The notes under the pieces are model-generated. The model ran no database searches, was not told where the DNA came from, and was given only the letters and a program-made list of their open reading frames with translations. A DNA stretch of 64,000 bases, taken from the NCBI GenBank assembly GCA_963621825.1, contig CAVFFP010000004.1:75215-139214 (forward strand), read 5' to 3'. Shown here in pieces: positions 25,242-34,495 of the stretch. Source of the DNA: Enterosoma sp963621825. GTDB taxonomy: Bacteria; Bacillota_I; Bacilli_A; RFN20; CAG-288. A program made the position numbers and the translations under genes. How positions within the stretch are numbered: position 1 is the stretch's first letter; each line of letters starts with the position of its first letter.

Positions 25242-27374
25242 ATGAAAAACAAGATAAAGATTATGTTGTTGCCGCTTCTTGCTCTGATGAGTCTCACTGT
25301 CGTATCCTGCGGAGGAAACAGTGACTCCAGCAAGCCTTCCGATTCCGAAAGTCAGACCACTGCAGATAAGGAATCTGAATCCAAGAAGGAAGAGACAAAA
25401 TACCAGGTCAGCTTCAATAAGTCCGACAAGGTCGAACTTTCTGTCACTGGATTAGAGAGCGATAAAGCTCTTCCGGGAAGTGAAGTCACCTTCACTGTCA
25501 CAAGTCAGGAGGAAGAAATCCTTTCTGTCGATTCTTCCGTTGCTCATTTGGATTATGAGAATGGTGTCTATTATTTCACCATGCCGAATCATGATGTCAC
25601 AATCGATGTCGTTTCTGAGGCCTATGGAGATCCTTCTATTCTTGATGTTAAGGATGTCGATACTACCTCTCTTCCGAACAACGTTTCTTCTTTTACCGCA
25701 TATTTAGAAAAGTCGATGGCTGTGGAAGGCACATATTTCTCTTCCGCTCATGTTGTAAACAACAACTTCAATGGAACTGCTGCCTGGTACGATTACAACG
25801 TCAAAGCCGCTAAGAATGATATGGTTCTCATCTCTGGACATAAGAAGAACTACCTCAGTGATACCATGAGTACGTTCTACTCCAAGGAAATCGGAAGAGA
25901 AAATGATATCTATTACACTATCACATCTACAACATCTTTAGGTTCCTCTGCTAATACAATTGCCAATGATTATGTATTCAAAAACATCATTTCCGATGAT
26001 GCTGCAGCCGTTGGCGTTAATCAGATTAAGGAAAGTGATGCAAAAGCCGAATACTCATCCTATCAGGGCGCCGCTGTTATTTATAACTTTTTCTTCAGCG
26101 AGAATGCTTCTTTTAAGCTGAATGAATGGACACATGAGTTACAATCCTATACTTATTATCTAAAGGATATGGAAAAGACCGTATCCGATGATAAAAAGTC
26201 AATCCGTTTTGATTTGACTGCACTTTTTTGTAATTGGAACGGAACTTCAATTTTTAATATATCGTTGGAGTTTGACGGCGACAATTTCATGCAGAATGCT
26301 AGCATTAGCAAGACAGACTACGACTCCGCCGATTGTGATTCCACGACAAAGATGCCTCTAGATGGCAAAACTGGAAAACTGATGGCAACCTACAATCTTG
26401 AAATGACTCGTGGTTATAAGTCCACGATGGAAAAAACTGATATCTCTTCCTTTGCAATGGATAGTTATGATGTTTCTATCTCCTACTCCATTAACGGGGA
26501 AGAAAAAGAAACAGATAGCAATGATGTTGTTGTTGATAATGGTTCTGAACTCAAGTTTGCTTTTAACTCCAATGATGATAAGGCAACCTTCGTTGAACCT
26601 ACATTGAAGGAGGTTGAGGAAGAAGATGATTACGTCGATTTGAAAACACTCACCGTTCTCAAAGAGGGTGAATTCACTTTAGTTTTCGACAATGGATTCG
26701 GTGTAGAGAAGAAAGTTAAAATCAAATCCGTGAAGCCGAAAGCGGCCTCCATCTCTGTCAGTGCACCTTCTAGTGTCTATCTGAATGAAACAAAAAACAT
26801 GACAGTCTCTATTCTCCCTGAGAAAGCAAATCAGGATGTCACCTTCACAAAGAAGGATACTTCTGTTGGTGACGCAACCATCACTAAGAATGATGATGGC
26901 ACCTACGCGATTCAGGGTGTAAAACTCGGCGAAGTTTCCTATACCGTCACCAGCGTTGGAAATGATGAGATTACAGAAGAGTTCACATTCAATGTCATTG
27001 AAAAACCGGATGCCGAAACTTTTAAAAACAATGTTTTCACAAAGACTTTCTACGGTGAATCTACAAGCTACAAGGCCGTTGCTAATTTCAATGAGGAAGG
27101 CTCTGGCGAATTCAAGACTGCTTCTAATGGTTATTATTCTTACTATGAAGCCGTAAGAACGTTCCATTGGACATTCGACGAAGCTTCTTTGACCTTCACT
27201 ATCACGGATGCTACTGGAAGCTATTATGATGGAAGAGGCTTCTTTACCTTCTCTGCTGTCACAGCAGAAGAAGCTATCGGTTCCTTCGTTGAATATAACT
27301 ATTATGGCAATAAGACAGAGTTCACTCTCAATATGACTTCTCAGGACAGAAAAGATCTTTCTGAATTCAACTGA
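25242..27374 (+). CDS. Lipoprotein with bacterial Ig-like domains, function unknown
   Basis: A 710-residue predicted lipoprotein with a lipobox VVSC, then an acidic/Ser-rich linker. Residues about 50-125 and 500-585 look like Ig-like folds; the second has the Big_2 pattern (ISVSAPSSVYLNETKNMTVSILPEKANQDVTF). The middle region lacks recognised motifs. The ATG at 25242 is chosen over 25236 because the AAGGAG at 25229-25234 lies 7 bases before it, whereas it lies only one base before the first ATG. The stop overlaps the next start (TGATG), so the two lipoproteins are made together. Confidence 0.85.
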   Translation: MKNKIKIMLLPLLALMSLTVVSCGGNSDSSKPSDSESQTTADKESESKKEETKYQVSFNKSDKVELSVTGLESDKALPGSEVTFTVTSQEEEILSVDSSVAHLDYENGVYYFTMPNHDVTIDVVSEAYGDPSILDVKDVDTTSLPNNVSSFTAYLEKSMAVEGTYFSSAHVVNNNFNGTAAWYDYNVKAAKNDMVLISGHKKNYLSDTMSTFYSKEIGRENDIYYTITSTTSLGSSANTIANDYVFKNIISDDAAAVGVNQIKESDAKAEYSSYQGAAVIYNFFFSENASFKLNEWTHELQSYTYYLKDMEKTVSDDKKSIRFDLTALFCNWNGTSIFNISLEFDGDNFMQNASISKTDYDSADCDSTTKMPLDGKTGKLMATYNLEMTRGYKSTMEKTDISSFAMDSYDVSISYSINGEEKETDSNDVVVDNGSELKFAFNSNDDKATFVEPTLKEVEEEDDYVDLKTLTVLKEGEFTLVFDNGFGVEKKVKIKSVKPKAASISVSAPSSVYLNETKNMTVSILPEKANQDVTFTKKDTSVGDATITKNDDGTYAIQGVKLGEVSYTVTSVGNDEITEEFTFNVIEKPDAETFKNNVFTKTFYGESTSYKAVANFNEEGSGEFKTASNGYYSYYEAVRTFHWTFDEASLTFTITDATGSYYDGRGFFTFSAVTAEEAIGSFVEYNYYGNKTEFTLNMTSQDRKDLSEFN

Positions 27375-29260
27375 TGAAAAAGAATTGTATTGGATTATCG
27401 TTTCTTGTTCTGTCACTAGTCGCCTGTCAAGGTGGAGGAGATTCCTCCGCCTTGAAACCGACGGAATCCGCAAATGCGGAGAAAACGGAGACAACAGGCG
27501 AAACAACTTCTCAACAAAAAGAGAAACTTGAATTTGAACCAGCTAAGACAATCAGTAATCTTTTCGACTATCTGAATACAACAGGAAGAGAAATAGAGAA
27601 TACGGATGGTATCATCTTTGACAGAAACTATTATTCCTATGAGGTCGGATATTATACGTTCAATACGATAGAGAAGAGTGAGAATGGTGAGTCTTTTGAT
27701 AATGATTCCTATTTCGTTTATGGAACGGAGTCTAAGACAACCACTTATGACTATAAGGATGATGTCGATAAGGTAGAAGACTACTATATGTGCCTGAATC
27801 AGTTGGATGGAAATGACTACTACTCCATTGTGGATTATGATGATGGCAAAGATAGAGATACGGCAAACAAAGAGACAGTTTTGGTGACAAATAGGGATTC
27901 CTATTTGGCAAAGACGAATCTTAATGCTTTGGATTCCCTTTATACTTTCTATAAATCGAAAGTCTCCAAGAACATCATCAAAGGCGTCGATGATATCACA
28001 CCGAATATCACGGATAAAAATACGGTTGAGTATCATATCGCTCAGGGATGGGAAGAGACAATCGGCGATTACAAGTATAAGTATGCCGCTATCATCGATC
28101 TTTCTTTGGATTACAAGGGAAGACTGACCAAGTATAGTTATAACTTCAAAGAATATCAGCCCTCTACGGAAGAAGGCGGCAATGATTTTCTTCTCAGTGA
28201 AATCAAGGATGAAGTCGAAATCCAGTTCGGAAATAAGATCACATACGATTATTTCGAAAAGGTCCAAAATGGTGAAAAAGCAATTGATCCTCTTGATTAC
28301 TTCATGACGGATTACACTCCGGTATTGTTGTCCTGGGATGGTGTCGGAACAGAGAAGACTAAAGAGGATGCTCTTAGTTTCCCTATCAACATGTATGTTG
28401 AGGCTGAGGCCACAGAGATTGTTCCTGAAAAGGCTTTGGATACGAAGTTGACTGTCACTGATAGCACGGATAAAAGTGTTATCTCTGTCACATCTTCTGG
28501 TATTGTAAAAGCAGTCGGATTAGGTGAAACCACCCTTACCATTCAATCGGAATCCGGTGTCACTACGAAGATGAATGTCAAGGTTGTCTCTCCTGCTTTA
28601 CAGGAGATTGTCGCTAAAACTTATTCTACGTATCATTTCAAAGGGGATACCGATACTCTCTATATCTATAAGACTCCTTCGAATTCCTTAGAGGAGATTG
28701 AGGTCGTCTCATTGACAGAGGATGTCATTGAAGTTGTCAAAGACAAAGATGGTGATTATGCTTTGCATAACATCGGAGTCGGAGAAGGAACCGTCGAAGT
28801 AAGAAGCAAGACGAATCCTACAGTGAAGTGCACGGTCTCTTATTCTGTCGTAGAGAAGAAGACAGTCGAAGAAGTCAAAGCCAATGTCGTCGGAACATGG
28901 GATGGAGACCTTCCGAATACTAGTGGTACAGGGATGGTAAAGGATGCCGCTACAGTTATCTATAATGATGATGGCACCGGTAGCTTCACTTTGAATAGTT
29001 CCGATACGGGTTACACCTTTGAAGTCGGAAAAGCCTATCCATTTACCTATACCTTCTTAGAAAACGGAAGATATGTGGATAGACCTGTCTCCCTTACGAT
29101 GTCTACGATTACTTTGGATCATGGACAGGTTGTCTGGACGTATTCCGCAAATGCTGCTGACTTCTATTACACGGGCGAGAACGCAAATATCATCTTCGCA
29201 ACGGGAAATTCAGAAGAATACGGCGCAATGGTGCAGTTATCTGCAAGACGTGTCGCTTAA
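27374..29260 (+). CDS. Lipoprotein with C-terminal Big_2-like domains, function unknown
   Basis: A 628-residue predicted lipoprotein (lipobox LVAC) with a Ser/Thr/Lys-rich linker. Residues about 340-415 match a Big_2 module (S-V-I-S-V-T-S-S-G-I-V-K-A-V-G-L-G-E-T-T-L-T-I), followed by a second similar region. The C-terminal 120 residues read like the end of the upstream protein: NGVG.W-type then Y-N-D-D-G-T-G-S-F-T-L-N. This suggests that the pair came from duplication. The 1-bp TGATG overlap with the previous gene indicates coupling. No enzymatic motif is seen. Confidence 0.84.
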   Translation: MKKNCIGLSFLVLSLVACQGGGDSSALKPTESANAEKTETTGETTSQQKEKLEFEPAKTISNLFDYLNTTGREIENTDGIIFDRNYYSYEVGYYTFNTIEKSENGESFDNDSYFVYGTESKTTTYDYKDDVDKVEDYYMCLNQLDGNDYYSIVDYDDGKDRDTANKETVLVTNRDSYLAKTNLNALDSLYTFYKSKVSKNIIKGVDDITPNITDKNTVEYHIAQGWEETIGDYKYKYAAIIDLSLDYKGRLTKYSYNFKEYQPSTEEGGNDFLLSEIKDEVEIQFGNKITYDYFEKVQNGEKAIDPLDYFMTDYTPVLLSWDGVGTEKTKEDALSFPINMYVEAEATEIVPEKALDTKLTVTDSTDKSVISVTSSGIVKAVGLGETTLTIQSESGVTTKMNVKVVSPALQEIVAKTYSTYHFKGDTDTLYIYKTPSNSLEEIEVVSLTEDVIEVVKDKDGDYALHNIGVGEGTVEVRSKTNPTVKCTVSYSVVEKKTVEEVKANVVGTWDGDLPNTSGTGMVKDAATVIYNDDGTGSFTLNSSDTGYTFEVGKAYPFTYTFLENGRYVDRPVSLTMSTITLDHGQVVWTYSANAADFYYTGENANIIFATGNSEEYGAMVQLSARRVA

Positions 29261-29263
29261 ATG

Positions 29264-29321
29264 ATATAATGGAAAGGCTGCTGAAAAATCAGTAGTCTTT
29301 TCTGTTGTTAGGGGGAGAACC
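29264..29321 (+). terminator. Terminator/attenuator-like hairpin between the lipoprotein operon and the ABC-F gene
   Basis: A 12-bp stem with G-U pairs (29273-29284 with 29289-29300) is followed by a T-rich run. A TATAAT lies at 29265-29270 just upstream, so the hairpin would fall inside the leader of a transcript from that promoter. It may be both the terminator of the lipoprotein operon and an attenuator of the ABC-F gene; the second role is speculative. A GGGGGAG ribosome binding site follows at 29311-29317. Confidence 0.5.
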
Positions 29322-30908
29322 ATGTTAACAGTCAATAATCTATCGATGCAGTTCGGAGGAAGAGTCCTCTTCAAAGATGTCAATATCGCCTTTACACCTG
29401 GTGAATGTTATGGAATCATCGGTGCAAATGGTGCGGGTAAATCTACGCTTCTCCGTATCATATCCGGAGAATTAGAGCCGACCAGCGGCAATGTCGCGTT
29501 AGATCCAAGAGAGCGTATGTCCATTTTAAGACAGGACCACAATGCCTTTGATGAGGTAGAGGTGTTAAGGACCGTCCTTTTAGGTTACAAGAGACTTGTC
29601 GATGTCATGGATGAGAAAGATGCTCTTTATCAGAAAGCAGACTTTACGGATGCAGATGGTGAAAAAGCTGCACTTTTGGAAACGGAGTTTGCGGAGATGG
29701 ATGGATGGAACGCAGAGACCAATGCTCAGGAACTGCTTCAGTCCTTAGGAATCGGAGAAGAATACTATTATCAGAAGATGAAGGATCTTGATGCAAGAAT
29801 GAAGGTCAAGGTTCTTTTGGCCCAGGCTTTATTCGGAAATCCGGATATCCTTATTCTCGATGAACCTACTAACAACTTAGATGCACATACCTGTAATTGG
29901 TTAGAAGAATATCTTATCAATTTCCCAAATACTATCCTTATCGTCTCTCATGACCGTTACTTCCTCAACCGTGTCTGCACTCGAATTCTGGATGTCGACT
30001 ACAAGGAGATCAATCAGTTTGTCGGAAACTACGATTTCTGGTATTCATCCAGCCAACTGATTCAGTCTCAGATGAAGGATCAGAACAAGAAGAAAGAAGA
30101 GAAAATCAAGGAATTGAAAGACTTCATCGCCCGCTTCTCTGCAAACGCTAGCAAATCACGTCAGGCGACCAGTAGAAAGAAAGCGTTGGATAAGATTGTC
30201 TTGGACGATATCAAGCCATCATCCAGAAAGTATCCGTTCATCGATTTCCGTTCTGAATTCCAACTTGGAAATGATGTCCTCTTTGTCGAACATCTTACAA
30301 AGGATGATTACTTCAAAGATTTGAACTTTACTTTGAAAAACACGGATAAGGTTGCATTCTTAGCGGATAATTCCTTGGCTATCACAAAGTTATTCGATAT
30401 CCTGGATGGAAGAGACAAAGAGTATAGCGGCAGTTTCAAATACGGCATTACAATCCATGAGCAGTATATTCCTTCCGCACTTACGGAGTTCGACAATGTC
30501 GAAACCAACCTTGTCAATTACCTTAGACCATATTCAAAAGAAAACCTGGACTCCTATATTCGTGGATATTTAGGAAGAATGCTCTTCTCCGGTGAGGAAG
30601 CGTTAAAACAGGTCAAAGTTCTCTCTGGCGGTGAGAAGGTAAGACTCCGTTTTGCTCGCATCATGCTTGCTCCTGGAAATCTCCTCATGTTAGATGATCC
30701 GACAAACCATCTCGATTTGGAATCCATTGAATCTCTTAACCGTGCCATGCAGGAAACAAAGAGCGTTCTTCTCTTTACTTCCCATGATAGACAGCTTCTC
30801 AACTCTATCGCCAATCGAATCATCTATCTGAAAGCAGATGGCACCTATGTCGATAAATACATCACTTATGATGAGTTTGAAGAGTTAGAGGAAAAACACG
30901 CCATTTAA
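29322..30908 (+). CDS. ABC-F family ATPase (YkpA/YbiT-like)
   Basis: A 528-residue soluble protein with two ATP-binding domains in the ABC-F class, which act on ribosomes in translation or antibiotic protection. The first domain has Walker A GANGAGKST and Walker B ILILDEPTNNLD but a degenerate signature (DLDARMK in place of LSGGE). The second has LSGGEKVRLRFA and MLDDPTNHLD but a degenerate Walker A (LADNSLAITKLF). A Lys/Glu-rich linker (about residues 250-290) separates them. This half-site asymmetry is typical of the YkpA/YbiT subfamily. No transmembrane segments are present. Confidence 0.92.
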   Translation: MLTVNNLSMQFGGRVLFKDVNIAFTPGECYGIIGANGAGKSTLLRIISGELEPTSGNVALDPRERMSILRQDHNAFDEVEVLRTVLLGYKRLVDVMDEKDALYQKADFTDADGEKAALLETEFAEMDGWNAETNAQELLQSLGIGEEYYYQKMKDLDARMKVKVLLAQALFGNPDILILDEPTNNLDAHTCNWLEEYLINFPNTILIVSHDRYFLNRVCTRILDVDYKEINQFVGNYDFWYSSSQLIQSQMKDQNKKKEEKIKELKDFIARFSANASKSRQATSRKKALDKIVLDDIKPSSRKYPFIDFRSEFQLGNDVLFVEHLTKDDYFKDLNFTLKNTDKVAFLADNSLAITKLFDILDGRDKEYSGSFKYGITIHEQYIPSALTEFDNVETNLVNYLRPYSKENLDSYIRGYLGRMLFSGEEALKQVKVLSGGEKVRLRFARIMLAPGNLLMLDDPTNHLDLESIESLNRAMQETKSVLLFTSHDRQLLNSIANRIIYLKADGTYVDKYITYDEFEELEEKHAI

Positions 30909-30920
30909 ATAGCGGAATCA

Positions 30921-30957
30921 AAAATAGTCTTGCCAACGATGAGGCAAGACTATTTTT
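30921..30957 (+). terminator. Bidirectional terminator between ABC-F and a small basic protein gene
   Basis: A 14-bp perfect inverted repeat (30921-30934 with 30943-30956) has T runs on both sides. Confidence 0.85.
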
Positions 30958-30964
30958 GTAACTC

Positions 30965-31273
30965 TTATTTCTTTTTCTTTTTGTTCTTCTTTTCAGCACG
31001 TCTTTGCTGTCTGTTCGGTTTGACTGCGTTATTTCCTAAATCGTATCTGTCACTAGGAAGGACAGCCGCTTTAGAGCGGGCAATATCATAGGATTTATGG
31101 AATTCTTCCAAAGAGGCTTCCTGATTCTCTTTCTTCAGATGAATCCATTCCAATGCCATGGAGGTATCCCAGAAATTGAGCTCTAATGCTTCTTTTGCTT
31201 CTTTCTTTGTACAGGATTCTCCTGCCATAGAACGCAGCAGTTTGAGTCTACCTCTCTGATCGCTATTTAACAT
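30965..31273 (-). CDS. Small protein with UBA/TS-N-like helical region and Lys-rich tail
   Basis: A 102-residue protein not matched to a known family by eye. Residues about 15-45 (S-C-T-K-K-E-A-K-E-A-L-E-L-N-F-W-D-T-S-M-A-L-E-W-I) have the spacing of a UBA-fold three-helix bundle, as in the N-terminal domain of EF-Ts. The tail (RQQRRAEKKNKKKKK) is strongly basic and could bind nucleic acid. A GGAGG site precedes ATG 31273. The UBA-like reading is inference. Confidence 0.7.
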   Translation of the reverse strand: MLNSDQRGRLKLLRSMAGESCTKKEAKEALELNFWDTSMALEWIHLKKENQEASLEEFHKSYDIARSKAAVLPSDRYDLGNNAVKPNRQQRRAEKKNKKKKK

Positions 31274-31590
31274 GATATTATCCTCCGTGATTGTCTGTGC
31301 TTATTATATCATGGTTTGAATATGTGGCTGATAAAAATAAGACGCCGACTAGGATGAAAAGAGTGCTTTTCCATAAAACTCCTATCGATGTTTTAGATAT
31401 ACTCAAGAAAGATGGTTATTCTGTATAGGTAATAAGAATACTTCGGTTTTATGTTTGTTTAATGCTTATATTTTCATTAATATTCATAATGGATTGCATG
31501 ATATTGTCCAAAACCTTATTATCCATCTCTGTTTATGTGGATTATAATCTTGTACAGTATATTTTGATGGATAGAGAAGGAGATAGGAAG
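31274..31590. other. 317-bp spacer between the UBA-like gene and pgmB
   Basis: No confident gene. The pgmB promoter may include TATAAT at 31543-31548. A 24-codon open frame at 31354-31428 has no good ribosome binding site and is not called. A longer in-frame start for pgmB at 31462 lacks family residues. Confidence 0.5.
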
Positions 31591-32226
31591 ATGAAGAAAG
31601 CAGTTATCTTTGATTTGGATGGTGTCATCTGTTCTACGGATCAATATCATTATCAGGCATGGAAATATATTGCAGAGAAGGAAGGCATCTATTTTGATGA
31701 GATCATCAATAATCGCCTTCGCGGTATTTCAAGAATGGATTCTCTGAATATCATTCTTGAGCGATCAAGTAGACAATATTCAGAAGATGAAAAGATAGCT
31801 TTAGCACAAACGAAAAATCAAATCTATCGTGGTTTATTGAAGAATATGAAACCGGATGATGTCTCTGATGATGTTCTGAAAACACTGAGTGAACTGAAAA
31901 AGAGAAACTATCGCCTTGCTATAGGTTCTGCAAGCAAAAACACGAAGTACATTTTAGAAAGAATCGGTTTAATCTCAACTTTTGATATTGTTGTGGATGG
32001 AACGATGATTTCTCAGTCTAAACCGGATCCGGAAGTGTTTCTGAAAGCGAGAGATTTGCTTGGGCTTAGCAGTGATGATTGTTATGTCGTTGAAGATGCA
32101 AAATCCGGTATTGAAGCTGCATATCGTGGTGGGTTTACAACGATTGGAATACAAGATGCAAAAGGATATATCCATACAAATTATGGAATCGATAAGATAT
32201 CGGATATCTTGTTGATTGTCGAATGA
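31591..32226 (+). CDS. pgmB: Beta-phosphoglucomutase (HAD superfamily)
   Basis: Converts beta-D-glucose 1-phosphate to glucose 6-phosphate after phosphorolysis of maltose or related disaccharides. The 211-residue protein has the HAD nucleophile motif FDLDGVIC (Asp8 and Asp10), the beta-phosphoglucomutase cap motif RGISRMDSLNIIL, the Ser/Thr motif AIGSASKN, Lys in SQSKPDPEVF and the metal acidic motif VVEDAKSGIEAA. The ATG at 31591 is chosen because a GGAG-type site precedes it and the family N-terminus (MKKAVIFDLDG) begins there. No maltose phosphorylase is visible in the window. Confidence 0.88.
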   Translation: MKKAVIFDLDGVICSTDQYHYQAWKYIAEKEGIYFDEIINNRLRGISRMDSLNIILERSSRQYSEDEKIALAQTKNQIYRGLLKNMKPDDVSDDVLKTLSELKKRNYRLAIGSASKNTKYILERIGLISTFDIVVDGTMISQSKPDPEVFLKARDLLGLSSDDCYVVEDAKSGIEAAYRGGFTTIGIQDAKGYIHTNYGIDKISDILLIVE

Positions 32227-32241
32227 GATACTAGATTTTCT

Positions 32242-32292
32242 CTTGTTACAGACCTTTCATAACAAGACAATCCAAAGGATTGTACTTATTTT
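32242..32292 (+). terminator. Two short hairpins after pgmB
   Basis: Stem CTTGTTA with TAACAAG (32242-32248 with 32260-32266) is followed by a second stem ACAATCC with GGATTGT (32267-32283) and then TTATTTTT. It is a plausible terminator for pgmB. Confidence 0.5.
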
Positions 32293-32336
32293 TGATTGCC
32301 TCAATGTTATATAATGATTAGTCCGGAGGTAGACAC

Positions 32337-32957
32337 ATGAAAGTACTGTTATTGAATGGTTCCGTTCATGAGGATGGAAATACATTTATTGCATTAGAAG
32401 AGATTGGAAAACAACTAGAAAAACAAGGAATTGAATACGAGATATTCCAAATTGGAACAAATCCGATCCGTGACTGTCAGGCATGTCTCAAGTGTAAGAG
32501 AAATGGTTGTTATTTTGATGATGATATCTGCAATGCTTTTATCGAAAAAGCAAAAGAAGCGGATGGGCTTGTATTTGGATCTCCTGTCTATTACGCACAT
32601 CCTAGCGGAAGAATCCTCTCTCTTTTAGATCGTGCTTTCTATTCTGGCTCTTCTGCCTTTGCCTATAAGCCATATGCAAGTGTAGCAGTCTGTAGAAGAG
32701 CAGGCGCAGACACTACCTTTGATGTTCTGAACAAATATGCAACTATCAATAACATGTTCTTAATCGGTTCCTCTTATTGGAACAGCGTCTTCGGTGCAAG
32801 AAAAGGCGAAGCAAAGATGGATGAAGAAGGATTGCAGACTATGAGAAATTTAGCCAATAACATGGCATATATCCTCAAGTGCATGGAGGCTGGAAACAAG
32901 AACGGTGTTGAGAAACCAGAAAGAGAACATTCTCATTATATGAATTTTATACGCTGA
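32337..32957 (+). CDS. Flavodoxin-fold NAD(P)H-dependent oxidoreductase
   Basis: A 206-residue protein of the flavodoxin/NADPH-dependent FMN reductase family. It begins LLLNGSVHEDGNTF (phosphate loop), and residues about 45-64 have C-x2-C-x2-C-x4-C, as in iron-sulfur flavoproteins. The loop GSPVYYAHPSGR is the FMN ring-binding segment. It probably reduces a quinone, flavin or small molecule. It has a strong GGAGG site. It is separated by a short spacer from pncB and may be co-transcribed with the NAD genes. Confidence 0.85.
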   Translation: MKVLLLNGSVHEDGNTFIALEEIGKQLEKQGIEYEIFQIGTNPIRDCQACLKCKRNGCYFDDDICNAFIEKAKEADGLVFGSPVYYAHPSGRILSLLDRAFYSGSSAFAYKPYASVAVCRRAGADTTFDVLNKYATINNMFLIGSSYWNSVFGARKGEAKMDEEGLQTMRNLANNMAYILKCMEAGNKNGVEKPEREHSHYMNFIR

Positions 32958-32980
32958 TACTATACTAGGAGGCTATTGAT

Positions 32981-34495
32981 ATGGCGATAGAAGTACAACC
33001 TTATCTTCCTGACGAAGATTATGATAATCCAGCAATGGTGACGGATTTTTATGAATTCACCATGGCAAATTGCTTATACCTTCACGGATATAAAGATACT
33101 GTGATGGTTTTTGATATGTTCTTTAGAAAGAATCCGGATAACTTAGGATATTCTATATCCTGTGGACAGAGAAAACTGACGAAGTTCTTGATGGAATATC
33201 ACTTCACTGAAAAAGATATCCTTTGGCTCAGACATAAAGGGATGAGCGAAGAGTTTCTTGAATATCTGAAGAATTACAGATGGAAAGGGACGATGTACGC
33301 TTTAAAGGAAGGTACGGTCTGTTATCCTCAGGTGCCTATGGTCAGAATCGAATGCGATATGGTCGGTGCCATCCTGATTGAAACCTATCTCCTTCAGACG
33401 ATGAATTTCCACTCTCTGATTGCAACAAAGGCGACGAGAATCTCTGGTCTTGCCACACACAGCAAAAGACAGGTGATGGAATTCGGAACACGCCGTGCAC
33501 AGGGAGAGAGTGCCGGAAACGATGGTGCCTATGCTGCTGTCTTAGGTGGATGCATTGCAACGGCAAACTGCTTAGCGGAGATGAAATATGGAGAGGATGT
33601 CAAAGCGGTCGGAACGATTGCACACTCCTTCATCGAATTCTTCCCGGATGAGCTGAGCGCATTCCGCGCCTATGCGGAAACCTATCCAAATAGTGTCTCC
33701 CTTCTTTTGGATACCTATAACGTTTTTGAATCGGGACTTGTCAATCTGATCAAGGTGGACGATGAGATGATTGTAAAGTATCCGAATGATCCAAATAAGA
33801 GAGTTAAAGCGGCTAGAATCGACTCCGGAGATTTGGCAAGAAGTTATAAGAGACTTAGAAAAGCGTTGGATAAAGCAGGCAAGCCTTATATCAAACTCGT
33901 AGCCAGCAATTCTCTCGATGAGACAAAGATGGCAAATATGGAAATCTATGAGGATGCCCATTTTGACAGTTATGGTGTCGGTGAAAATCTGATCACATCC
34001 AGAACGGATCCTGTCTTCGGAGGTGTCTATAAGCTCGTCGCTGTCAAGGAAAAGGACGGAAGCTATACACCGAAGATGAAATGTTCGGAATCCTCTTCGA
34101 AGGCGATCATCCCCGGTAAACTGATGGCTTATCGTTTCTTTGATGAGGAAGATAAAGGCCAGTGTGATGTCATCTGTCTCGATGATGAAATCATCGAAGA
34201 GAAGAAACCAATCAAAGTCTATAATCTCGATCGAGATGATTTCAGAACGTATCGCATTCTGACTCCGAACAGAGTCGAAAAGCTTTTGGTTCCTTATCTT
34301 GTCGATGGTGAACTTGTCATAGATCTTCCCTCTATCAAAGAGAAGAAAGAATATATCAAAGATCAGCTAGAACATCATGTCTGGGAGAGTGAACTGAGAA
34401 AGGAAATGCCTCATGTCCACTATGTTAATCTCAGCGAAAAAGTCTACCGGATGAGAGAAAGCATGTATAAGAAGCTCCACGGAGGAAATCTCTGA
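32981..34495 (+). CDS. pncB: Nicotinate phosphoribosyltransferase
   Basis: First step of nicotinate salvage: nicotinate and PRPP, with ATP, give nicotinate mononucleotide. The 504-residue protein carries conserved NAPRTase features: TDFYEFTMA at the N-terminus, FGTRRAQG with the substrate Arg, GTIAHSFIEFFPDE with the phosphoribosylated His, and RIDSGDLA. An AGGAGG site precedes ATG 32981. Its stop overlaps the nadD start (TGATG). Together with nadD and nadE it makes a complete nicotinate-to-NAD route. Confidence 0.95.
   Translation: MAIEVQPYLPDEDYDNPAMVTDFYEFTMANCLYLHGYKDTVMVFDMFFRKNPDNLGYSISCGQRKLTKFLMEYHFTEKDILWLRHKGMSEEFLEYLKNYRWKGTMYALKEGTVCYPQVPMVRIECDMVGAILIETYLLQTMNFHSLIATKATRISGLATHSKRQVMEFGTRRAQGESAGNDGAYAAVLGGCIATANCLAEMKYGEDVKAVGTIAHSFIEFFPDELSAFRAYAETYPNSVSLLLDTYNVFESGLVNLIKVDDEMIVKYPNDPNKRVKAARIDSGDLARSYKRLRKALDKAGKPYIKLVASNSLDETKMANMEIYEDAHFDSYGVGENLITSRTDPVFGGVYKLVAVKEKDGSYTPKMKCSESSSKAIIPGKLMAYRFFDEEDKGQCDVICLDDEIIEEKKPIKVYNLDRDDFRTYRILTPNRVEKLLVPYLVDGELVIDLPSIKEKKEYIKDQLEHHVWESELRKEMPHVHYVNLSEKVYRMRESMYKKLHGGNL

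Noticed and set aside
25236..27374. TGA read as tryptophan (Mollicutes code)
   Set aside because: TGA ends several genes in coupled junctions, for example at 27372-27374, so the standard bacterial code applies.
27416..28267. A 283-codon open frame on the - strand opposite the second lipoprotein gene
   Set aside because: It is rich in Ile, Cys and Phe as expected for the antisense of Asp/Tyr-rich coding DNA, and the + frame has a lipobox, linker and Ig-like domain.
29322..30908. Degenerate Walker A in the second ABC domain as a sign of pseudogenisation
   Set aside because: The same asymmetry is typical of the YkpA/YbiT subfamily, and the gene is intact.
31354..31428. A 24-codon frame (MKRVLFHKTPIDVLDILKKD) before pgmB
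   Set aside because: Ribosome binding site absent and too short to support; it could be a remnant but nothing else shows it.
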